This document shows, in pieces, positions 54,597-64,000 of a DNA stretch of 64,000 bases. The position numbers and the translations under genes are program-made. Numbering within the stretch: the stretch's first letter is position 1; each line of letters begins with the position of its first letter. Under the pieces are notes generated by a model. That model worked only from the letters and a program-made list of their open reading frames with translations. It searched no databases and was not told where the DNA came from. The stretch is from Drosophila persimilis (lineage: Eukaryota; Arthropoda; Insecta; Diptera; Drosophilidae), in assembly GCF_003286085.1 (NCBI RefSeq), contig NW_020825326.1:1984001-2048000 (forward strand), given 5' to 3'.

Positions 54597-56649
54597 GTAA
54601 TCAAAATCTATCAAAATTTAAAGCTTAAGATTCTTCCTTTGAGTTCCCCGTGAGTGTTTGGAGTGTTTCGCAAGGACTTCAACTATCCGGGGAAGAAAAT
54701 TATCGCAGGCCAAAACCACGACCTCGCTGCGGTCCTCTGGTTCTTTGAAATCCTCAAGTCTTCCGCCAGTGTCGACCGTTAGTCTCACTAATTTGCTCGT
54801 TCATGTAACGAATTATGGATTGTGTGCATTTTCATCAGCACTCCTTTTTCGATCACTTATGTACACTGTACATTCTTTTTGTCATAGCTCCAACCGCAAA
54901 TTTAAATACATATGTACATATGTACTTATGTGTACATACGAGTATGAGTATTCTATGTCACAATCATTTACACAACCACTTGTATTTCACTGTAGCTTGC
55001 TTGTGAGTGTGTGTTTCTAATTAATAATCACTATTTTAAAACGTCGGACTGTATTCGATTGATTGGAATATTTTACTTTCATCAGACTTTTGTGTGTTCA
55101 TTTACTTAGGCCATTGCCTGTTCGTGTATTCAGTCATTCATTTCTACATTCACCTGATTATCCTCTTCAAGGACCTTAACCTTAGTATTTTCCATTTCTG
55201 TGCTTAGCCATTTCATAGACAATACTTGTAGTATTTGAATCAATCCTTGACTGCTTACCTTTTAGTAATGAAATTCATTGTCTATAGCATGCCTTATTTC
55301 CTCCGTATTCAAATTCGTACTCTGTCCATTCATTCCGGCAATTTTGTCTCTGCATCATTCAAACATTGCGGTGCTTTTGTAAAGTTATTCACATGTTGTC
55401 TAGTGGATTTATTTTGTATTCACATTTTTTCGGTTGCTTGTATCCTTGTAATTTGTTAAGTTATTATTCATGAACTCACAAAATTATTTTGTCACATCAT
55501 GCATTCAGTTGTTCGTTGCATCACCCATTCATCCTCTACTGTCTTCGATTACCCCACTCTTTTACCTCTTCAGAGTCTGTTCATCCCAAATTTGTAAGCT
55601 ATCCCTTCACCCCTCACACACGTTCTTCTAAAATTAATTTTTTAAGGAAAACTCAAACTTTATACCATCGTCTTGCGCCTAACAAAGGGCGCCAAAAATG
55701 AAACTGCAGTTGCCATCCTTGACTCCTTCACCCCATTCGGCCGTCTTTCTGACCAGCCGCTTCAAGTTTTTAGCTGGCCGTGATTTATATTTTATTAATA
55801 TTAAAAGTGATTTATTAGCCATGAAATTTGTGTGCAAAACTTGGCCATGCCCAGGGCCAGGTGAAACCTTCACCGTCGCTGCATGCACGATTGTTTAATT
55901 ACATGGGGACCGCCGTCTCCGTCTCCATCTCCGGCTTGTGCTCCTGCGCCTTCGCCGATGCAATTTGGCAGTTGGCGCCACGTTCCGTAATATGTATTTT
56001 TAAGCGAGAGTCCTAGAGCAGCACTCATTAACCCGCTTTCGACTGCCCTGCCCGATCGCCCAAACTCAACCTAAACTGCAAAGTGAGATTAAAATTATAA
56101 ATGACAGCAAGACTGACAGGACAGGACAGGACAGGACGAAGGAGTGGAAGCAGGACCAAGAGCCGCACCCGGAGCGGTAGCATCTGTTCATCCTGGCTGT
56201 TCTTTCACGTCATTTCGCCTTCTGTGTGTGTTTCACACTCTCCCGCGTCGCGTCTCTATTTGGCGTCGCATTTTGTCGTGTTTTTAATGAAAATTAATTA
56301 ATCAAATAACATTTTTCACTTATTCGCTCGTTGCACAGTGGGACATTCGGCCATTTCAGCTAGCTAAATGAATAACTTGTGATCGAATAAAGAATCTTCA
56401 TGAAATAAACTGCATTTGAAAGGAAAACGATTCTACTATGCCTAGAGCCTTTAGTGCATATTTTTATACATACATAAATTCTAAACTTTCATTTCTTTTT
56501 ATTAAATTTTGGTTGAATCATTTCTGTTCTGTGTTCTTCTTATACATATGTACCTGCGCCACCGCTATTTTGGTTGTTTTGTCTGCGACGGTGCGACTCT
56601 TAAATCGTTCTAGAAGCAAAATCTCACAATAGCTCAGGTTTCGTTTCAA
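54597..56649. other. non-coding stretch, probably first intron
   Basis: If the promoter call is right, this is intron. It is AT-rich with tacatatgtac repeats near 54910, pyrimidine-rich stretches and only short frames. Confidence 0.4.
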
Positions 56650-57047
56650 CCAGTTCGTATGTTTTCTGCTATCTCGCACACTGCACGAGGAAGAGTGTGT
56701 GTGTGATAGAGAGAGAGCGAGAGAGAATGAGTAAGCGCGTGGTTGCCACTGCAATATCTTTTGTTCCTTCTGGCAATAATAATGATTCGATCTGATCCAG
56801 ATCTTCAAAATTTAATCCTTTCTGGGGGCGGGCGAATTCTTGAAATACACCCTTAACAGTGGGTTATCCCAGGAGTCTGGATATAACATTTTGTTGCTCG
56901 CGCTCTTATGGTCTGGAAAAACTAGGCGTCAAACATGGCGGACAAAACGTCGGACTCGGCAATTTTTGCTGATCAAGAATATATATATTTTATAGGTGTT
57001 ACACACATCCACTTTCACCACAAATCTAGTATATCCCTATAATCTGT
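56650..57047 (-). mobile_element. DINE-1-like element, minus strand, lacking 3' hairpin
   Basis: Minus-strand reading gives gtggtgaaagtggatgtgtg, the atatattcttgatcagcaaa block, gggcggac/cgttttgtccgcc, ccagactcctggg, the gatctggatcagatcgaatc block, an expanded ctctc tract (56706-56726 on the plus strand as GA) and cacactcttcctcgtgcag. The hairpin end is absent. Confidence 0.75.
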
Positions 57048-57352
57048 TAGTATTAAGTTTTCAATATAACCAGGGGTAGATCGGGTTGCTCTGAAAGTGA
57101 TGTCAAAGCGTAAAAATAGGTCAACAATTGAATGGTCCTGAAAATAGATATTGTTTTTAAGAACGGTCGGTTTAACAGACCATTCTCTTTCTTATTGAAC
57201 ATTTCTTATAGCACAGCTACTCAAAATTACTATACATACATGTACTATAAATCCCACTAGATTTACCGCCAAAATTCTTCAAGTTTTACTGTTTTTCTGT
57301 ACCTGCTTGTGTTCAGTGCACTGTAGTGGCTGAAAACAGTATTAAATACCAT
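57048..57352. other. spacer, nothing recognised
   Basis: AT-rich sequence with no element or coding signal. Confidence 0.4.
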
Positions 57353-57592
57353 ATTTACGCTTCCAACCAAACCAAACTTTTTTGACAGATTTGGGGCTTT
57401 ACAAAATTTTAGTGAACTGTGGTGTTTTTTTTTGTAAGCTGTAAAAATGGTGCCTCTGAAAAAACATGATAAAAATGCAATTTTTTACAAATTAAAAAGA
57501 ACACACCATAACAAAAAAATCATAGTTCATTAAACAAGTTTAAAGCCCCAAATCTATCAGAAAAAGTCGGTTTGGTTCGAGGCGTAAATAAA
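57353..57592. repeat. foldback inverted repeat, about 80-bp arms
   Basis: The left arm (57353-57432) contains atttacgc, aaccaaacc, agatttggggcttta and gtgaact. The reverse complement of the right arm (57515-57592) contains atttacgc, aaccaaacc, agatttggggcttta and atgaact in the same order with the same spacing. About 78 percent of positions pair over 80 bases, with a loop of about 80. No terminal target duplication was identified. Confidence 0.8.
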
Positions 57593-57964
57593 AAGTTTAA
57601 TTTTATCGGTTTAGAGGATGAAGGTGTAGATGAACATGTAGCAAGTTCGGAGAATGATTCTTTTTTAAAATATAACATGTTTTCGGCTATATTGAATCCA
57701 CCATTTTAAATTTTTGAGAACTGAATTCAAATTCATAATTAGCACCTCCAAAGACCCCAGAGTAAAGAGTTTCGAGCGAGTCCGATGAATTTTTCAAAAA
57801 TATTTCCTCCATATTTATTACTTGAGGTTATTTAAAAATCGTGGTGATGTAGTCAAATTTGAGTTTCAGAGCTACGCATAGTCAGACCCACAGATCAGCG
57901 CCCAACATTTTTCTTTTTACGGCTGTGTAATGGATATATGGACCTAATAAAATATGCAATTAGT
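57593..57964. other. AT-rich spacer
   Basis: No gene or known element is seen. Frames are short and broken. Confidence 0.4.
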
Positions 57965-58549
57965 GGGAACGGTGTGAGTTGCTGGTGCGACCGCAACTCT
58001 ACATTTATACCCGATTCTTGGTCAGTATGGCTCTCCTCCGGCAGACGGCGCTAACATTGAACGACAAAGATTGTGTTCGAGAGAGTCAGAAATTCAGTCA
58101 GAACGTGTCGTCGGGCGCTTCGCAGCCACTGCAAATTAATTTGTTCCTTTTGGTTATGATAATGATTCGATCTGATCCAGATTCGGCAAACTGGTAGATA
58201 TGGTCATACCCTATGATTGTGCGACTTGTCGTATCTTCAAAATTGTAGCTGCCACAGATTTTCATCCGTGGAGATTTGTGGGCGGAAGAGGCGGGGCGAA
58301 GTTTTGAAATAAACTTGTGACAGTGACATATCAAAAAAGTCTGGATACAAATTTCGTTGCTCTAGCACTTATAGTCTCTGAGAACTAGCCGCTCATAGGA
58401 ACGGAAAGATGGATAGACAGACATGGCTCAATCGACTCGGCTATATATATGTACTTTATGGGGTCGGAAACCATTCCTTCTGGAAGTTACACACATCCAT
58501 TTTCACTACAAATCTAATATACCCCTATACTCGTTTTGGGTATCGTGTT
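57965..58549 (-). mobile_element. DINE-1-like element, full-length copy, minus strand
   Basis: The 3' hairpin lies at 57976-57999 (stem GAGTTGC/GCAACTC), then catttatacccgattcttgg, cctccggcagacggcgctaac, gcccgacgacacg (reverse reading), gatcagatcgaatc, aaaatctgtggca, tgtccgtctgttc remnants and agtcgattgagccatg. The 5' end with the atacccaaaacgagtat block lies near 58549. About 585 bases, non-coding. Confidence 0.8.
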
Positions 58550-59109
58550 GAAAAGGATACTCATACCATACCCATTTGTATCCTACCATAAAGATGCTGA
58601 GTGTGCATAGAAACTGAGTAAATTGCTACTCACTAAAAAAATGGTCAACTTTGAATGCTCGTATCTGCTAAACTAACAATTTTTGGATTTTCTGAAAGCT
58701 TCAAATAATTCGAAGCGCTCTCTTAGAAAAATACTTTTGCCACCGTTTTTCAGCTTGTGTCCCACTGTGGGTAGTGCCGCCAATTGTCTTCCTTTCAATG
58801 TGATTCCAAGTATGCCTGAGTGCGTATTTGGGAATGCATTTTTTAATAAATATTGAAGAGCCCACCTTATATGCCCCAACAAACCCAAAGAGAGAGAAAA
58901 ATGAACGACCAATCCAGACGAATACAAACATACATATGTATATACGTATAAGCCTTCGGATAGCCAATCTCAAATCTGCTACCCAACCTCTGCATACTCA
59001 TAGGCCAATTCATATCACTTCTTAGAGTTAAAGATACATACATACATATCATTCAATTCAATTGACATTAACTAGAAACTAGACTCCACTCGATATGATG
59101 TTCGCGAAG
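58550..59109. other. non-coding spacer
   Basis: No gene is seen. Overlapping frames on both strands (58673-58973) have no domain. A tacata-type tract lies near 59035. Confidence 0.4.
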
Positions 59110-59330
59110 GGTTGAGGGATATATGTATTAGTTTTGTGGTGGAAGTGGATGTGTGTAGCGCCTAGACCCGAAAAGGAATATAAATTCTTAATCAGCATCA
59201 ATAGCCGAGTCGATATAGCCATGTCCATCTGTCTCTGAGACTCTTACACTAAAAGCAAGAGCAACCAAATGTTGTATCCCGACTTATGTTTCACAAGTTT
59301 TTTTTCAATATTTTGGCTTACCGTCTCCCG
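59110..59330 (+). mobile_element. DINE-1-like 5' fragment
   Basis: It reads gggatatatgtattag, tgtggtggaagtggatgtgtg, aatcagcatcaatagccgag, tcgatatagccatgtcc and ctctgagactc, then loses similarity. Confidence 0.65.
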
Positions 59331-62300
59331 TCCCTACCAAAATCAAAAATCTGTCTGCCTTTCCAAGTATTTGATAGATTTATATCAGCCTCAGATCGAA
59401 AACATTGGATTTGCCTTATTTAAAGAGTAGAAAAAAAAGAAGGAGTAGAAATACAAGCCAGGAAACTAAATTGGAGGACACAATTATCAAAAATCAGTAG
59501 GGAAGATAACTTCCGACTTATATAAAATCCCTTCAGAAAATAAACGAACCAACGGATATGCATTAACATTGTAAATATGTACATATTTACAGTATGTGAT
59601 CGGCGATGCCTACCCCTGGGCGTTACAAATTTCAGCCCAATTTCATAGTCCTGATTTCAACTGATTCGAATGGATTTGATTAAAGTTATGCTGATTCCGA
59701 ATTTGAGGTCAGAATTTAATGTTGTTATTATGGCCAAAATGAAAAATAACCAATTAAGGCACACCTGTCGTTTGGTTCTTTGAACACTATTGATCTCAGA
59801 AACCTCAGAGAGATCTCGCCCCTAAAGCCCACCCCGCAGTAAGAGACAACAATACCGATAACGCAGAATTGTAAACAAGAAAAAAATCTACACTGTAGAC
59901 TCCACAGCGGCAAAATCGCTCTTCCCCCTTTCCACACTCTCTCTCTCTCTCTCACCAAGTGTGAAATAGCAGCATCAAGCCATTAGACTGGATAAGCGTA
60001 TTTTGACTTTTAGGTTGAGCTTCATAAACATGTGGACATTTTGAAAATATAGATCCCACTAATTTCAAAATAAAGAAACAACTTTCTATAGCCGCAACAG
60101 AGGGTTGGAGCCCAAAGATTAACCAAAACAAATTGTGCATTATTCATTCGAGTGCTCGGTCTAAAAACTAATTGCCTACTAGAAAACATTATAAAATACT
60201 TCTTTTAAAAAAACTCTCTGCTGGAATGTTCTTTGTGCCAAAGTTCCTTGATTGCATAAATAATAAAATACACATTACTTTGTATTTGATGTTGTGTTTC
60301 GTTTGACTCTAACCAATTTTGCCAGGATCGATAAGCTATTATATGTATATATTTAGTTAGGGTGTCAGATAGATTGATTTTATTTAAATATTTAGAATAT
60401 TTTTTGAATACTAGGCATATACCCGAAAGTTTATCAAGAATAGGCTGGGTACTTCTAAAGCATCACAGCCGAGCGAAACCGTTGTCGAGAGCATCAGCAT
60501 CCTCGAAGTAAGGCTTTAAAAGCCCCCCACGCCAACCTCCAACTCCGCTGCTTTTTGTGGGCTCCCGACCGGAGTCAACCAATTCACGGACTACCAGTGA
60601 CGGGCAAACGGCGCTAATTATTTGGAAATGGGATATGGCTGGAACGATGAATGATGATGTGGCCATCAATGCATGATTCGTCTGGTCAGGCACGGTCCAA
60701 TGACGGCCTGCAATGGCCTCCCGCCATCAGCACCCCCTCTATGAGGCAGAGTGAACCAGATGGTAATGTGAATGCATTTCTGGAGGGGATTCGAGTGGTC
60801 GGAGAAGAGACTCCGCACAGCCAGCAGGCAGCAGGTTGAAGGTTGCAAGTTGGACCTGGGAGAGTAAGAGTTCATGTTACGTGAATTTGGTTTATTAGTC
60901 TGGATAGAGAGGTGGACAGCTGCAGTGATGCAGGAAGGTACAGAGGAACATTCCGATTTCGAATCCGATGCATTAAAAACTAATTAGCATAAATTTTTGG
61001 CCATCGACGAAGGCCCATGGTTTTGGATGCCGAAAAGCCGCAATTAAAGGCATCGATGAACGTGTGAAAATAGACACATCCCCTTACCCTTACCCGTACC
61101 CTTACCCGTATCCTTACCACACCGCACTCTCCACCATCCTCCCCCTACTTCCCGCATCCGACACACGAGGCAAGTCGGACCCAAGCTCTCGACCAACAAA
61201 GGAAATTTGAACTGTAATTACGAGTATAAGGCAGCACCAGCGGCAGCAGCAGGAAACAACGGACTCCGAACCAAAATGTTCGCATGCATTGTATCCCGGT
61301 CCAGCCCCAGATTCAGTTCCGGTCCCAGTTCCAGGTCCTTCCAGAGCTGGACCCGGCCCAATACTACAATAATTTCTTATAGTTTCGACAAGAGGATAAG
61401 GATCGTAGAGAAGGAATATAAAATTCATCATGTAGAGCGCTGCTGCACCGATCCGCAGCCGATGACGAACAGGAAACTGAATATCCATTGCAATAAGATA
61501 TTTTTGATGGTAGTTTTACTTTGAATACAACACATTGATGTTTTCCATGACGTTTTAAATGAAAATGTATCTCTTACGGAGAAGAGAAAAAACGATTGAT
61601 CTCTTATCGAATCAGCAATTGCCCCAAGGTAACATATTTAGGTAATTTAACAGCCATTTGGAGTGTGGGGATACAAAAAGTGGGGCCTGGGGCGTGTCGC
61701 CTAATGAATGACGTGTCACAGTGAAGCGGAAACAAACACAATTAAAAACGCATCAGGGCTAAAATGGTTACACATATGATGGATACAATCGGGAGTGGTC
61801 AGCGCAAAGGGGGTTAGGGGTAGGCCACGAGGCAGGGAAAAGCTCCTCAAAGCGGCCACAAGCAAACACTTGCACATGAACAAAAGAACAAAGCGGCAAC
61901 AAAAGAAACAAAAAAACAAAATGAGAAGAAGAATGAAAATGGAAGTGGAAATGGAAATGGAAACAAGAGGAAAGCTTCCCCTCTTATGAAAAGAAAATTG
62001 CACAAACAATTGTGGGAAATAGCGGTAGTTGGACGAGGGTGCCGCAGTTACTTTAAGAGAACAAAATAAAACTACTGCAGCAGCAACAAATATTTCTCCA
62101 AGCCCACCACCGAACCACCTTGCGTATGCGTAATGTGGTTCAGCGAAGTGAAGAGGGAAAACGAAAACGAAAGCCATTTGCCATTTGCTATCAGAAATTA
62201 GCTAAGCAGGGGGGGGAAGAGAAAGCAAAACAGAAGAAATGAAAACAAAAAATATTGTTAGGTGCAGTACGAGGAAAGCAAAATAGAAGACTAGAAACAA

Positions 62301-63413
62301 GAGGAAAGCAGGGAAAAACTGAGCTGAAATGCAAAAGCCCATGTCCAGGTTAACAGAAAAAATCAACACGGAGGAACAAGTTTGGAATTTGAAGAAAATG
62401 GGAAGAGAGCAACTACGTACCAAAATCAAAGAAAATCATTAAAATTATTAAGTTCGTAAAGAAAGTCTAGCTTAGGGCTCCCCAGCTTCTCTGCCGGATG
62501 GGTTATTACTACAATATCTGGTGTATACATTTTCTATGATTCGAAGTAAAATGAGACAATTTAATGATTGAACAGTGTGTAGCATCGATCCGTAGTACCG
62601 TGTTCCACAGAAAATACACAGAAAACACTGTTCAAAATTTCAGAAGAGTCGAAAATGACCGAGACAGCAATACAGAAAAGACAGTGGGACACAATGGGCC
62701 CAAACAATAAGACAGTCTGTCTGGAGGCTAGTTATTTTTCAAATTCTAGTATTCAGGCCCATTCCAGCACTCACTGTTGCCCCTTTAACTGGTATCCACT
62801 GTATCCGTCTCAGAGCGAACATGACGACACACAAATTGCTGGAGAAATAGGAAAATTGAACTTTCACTGTCATATGTGTGTTGTCCCCATTCCCCCAAAA
62901 CCCTTCCCCCAAACCATTTCCCTTGGCATTGCATGCCACCTGTGTTCCCCTTCCTGTCCGCTGTGCCCTCCCCCCAACAGCCTTCCATACATTTCCTTGC
63001 ATGTCAAGCTGCAATAAGCGAGTGGAGTAGATCGTTTACAAAACATTTGCATTGAGCGAAACGCAAATAAAGCATGAAGTAACCATCAGCACACACAAAC
63101 ACACACTCATTTACGCACTGGAGTGAAGAAGGGGGCCTATACCCACTTGAATTTGGATTAGACTCCACGCTGGGGGGCAAACGCAAAAATGTCGACACAA
63201 ATATCTATTTAAATATCAACAATAAAAGCCGAAACAAGACAGCGAACAACTTAATGCCGGTCCCGGCACAAAGGCATATTGAGCATGTGCGTGAATATGA
63301 GTGTACTCATGAGTATTTGCTAGTGGGCACCCATACAATAGCGTCTACTCTAGAGTATAGAAAGCAAAGCCTTTATTTTCCGAATTACTCGTATAGTTTA
63401 TAAGACTTCGGCA
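59331..63413. other. non-coding stretch
   Basis: It contains a TC run (59939-59953), cttacccgtaccc units (61079-61118), gaaatg/ggaaat purine repeats (61937-61965) and short frames without domains. Frames such as 61716-62177 (minus) and 62655-63017 (plus) are low-complexity or unassigned. Confidence 0.5.
61079..61118. repeat. C-rich minisatellite (cccttac/cccgtac)
   Basis: About six units with spaced C3 runs. Confidence 0.8.
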
Positions 63414-63480
63414 CTCGGACAGCTGTGGATGCTGATCAGAATTATATGTATATACTTTATGGGGTCGGAAACGCTTCCTA
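63414..63480 (-). mobile_element. DINE-1-like fragment, minus strand
   Basis: The minus strand reads gccagtaggaagcgtttccg, accccataaagtatatacat, a degenerate attctgatcagcatc block and then loses similarity. Confidence 0.65.
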
Positions 63481-64000
63481 CTGGCTATTTCATATGGTTC
63501 TGCACCTCTTGGGTGCCTGGTATACACACCCTCTTCCTGGGAACTAAACACTCGCTGATCGCGATTGCGGGTGGGAGCTGTAGGAAAAAAGCTGGAACAA
63601 AAGAAAGAGTTTTAAGAGCTGCCAGTCATTTATTGCCTAGTGATTTCATATGCAGTGATGTGAATTAAAAATGTACATTGAAGAGCACTCTTTATCAGCT
63701 TCCCAAGTGCTAACCCAACCTCCACAATGGTGGTGTGCAATATTGCTATTTTAGCATATTTCAGGCCAGCATATTGCAAAATGTATACTGAATTTCTTCT
63801 GGTTTTTATCGTTGCATGAAAACTATATGGACTACATAGTTTCTTCTGCAATTCGTGATGGGAACTTTGTTCATATGAACGAGAGCTTTTTTCCACAGCT
63901 TCATTTTTGAATATTTGATACCCAAAATGTCGAAACAAGCACTGCTTATGGTTGCATAAAATGCAGTTGAATTATTAAAAAAGTCGTACCTTCAGCATTC
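63481..64000. other. non-coding end of window
   Basis: AT-rich sequence with short frames (63630-63938 minus and 63429-63668 plus). Nothing is recognised. Confidence 0.4.

Overview
This is a eukaryotic window, almost certainly from a Drosophila nuclear genome, and probably from the obscura group (pseudoobscura/persimilis/miranda/subobscura type). The signs are AT-rich non-coding DNA with runs of the tatgtacatatg type, very dense micro- and minisatellites, about a dozen decayed copies of a DINE-1/INE-1-like element, and relics of Jockey, LOA (Bilbo/TRIM-like) and Tc1-like elements. The species-group assignment rests on recognition and has not been searched. There are no operons, CRISPR arrays, rRNA genes or convincing intact tRNA genes.

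Layout. 1-3.7 kb: non-coding DNA. 3.7-7.8 kb: DINE-1 copies, including an inverted pair that shares extra flanking sequence. 8.9-10.65 kb: a Jockey-clade endonuclease relic, then a Tc1-like transposase relic whose middle part is inverted. 10.7-19.4 kb: repeat-rich non-coding DNA with a pogo-like MITE (12.36-12.51 kb), a decayed non-LTR fragment (15.8-16.5 kb) and a 38-base C homopolymer (18.0 kb). 19.4-20.3 kb: a second Tc1-like relic. 20.3-27.4 kb: non-coding DNA. 27.4-31.1 kb: two tandem DINE-1 units, a 2.4 kb internally deleted LOA element on the minus strand, and further DINE-1 pieces. 31.1-33.5 kb: the best gene island. It holds a complete 222-residue highly basic open frame with a downstream AATAAA, then a conserved-looking segment that resembles the DUF4485 domain of CEP112-type proteins. 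33.8-35.3 kb: a Jockey-clade reverse-transcriptase relic split by a long DINE-1 copy. 35.3-41.9 kb: microsatellite-rich non-coding DNA. 42.4-44.3 kb: two weak candidate small genes and one copy of an unnamed repeat. 44.3-53.0 kb: low-complexity non-coding DNA with long spurious open frames. 53.0-53.75 kb: DINE-1 pieces and the inverted partner of the unnamed repeat. 54.19-54.60 kb: an apparent plus-strand core promoter (Inr plus MTE) and non-coding first exon. 56.6-58.6 kb: two minus-strand DINE-1 copies around a foldback inverted repeat of about 240 bp. 58.6-64 kb: non-coding DNA with small DINE-1 pieces.

No long, clearly conserved multi-exon host gene can be recognised, so most of the window is probably intronic or intergenic. 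The most informative signals are structural: DINE-1 3' hairpins whose stems vary but keep pairing, nested and rearranged transposons that can be read as stepwise histories, an unassigned inverted dispersed repeat, and the foldback locus, which could yield hairpin RNA.
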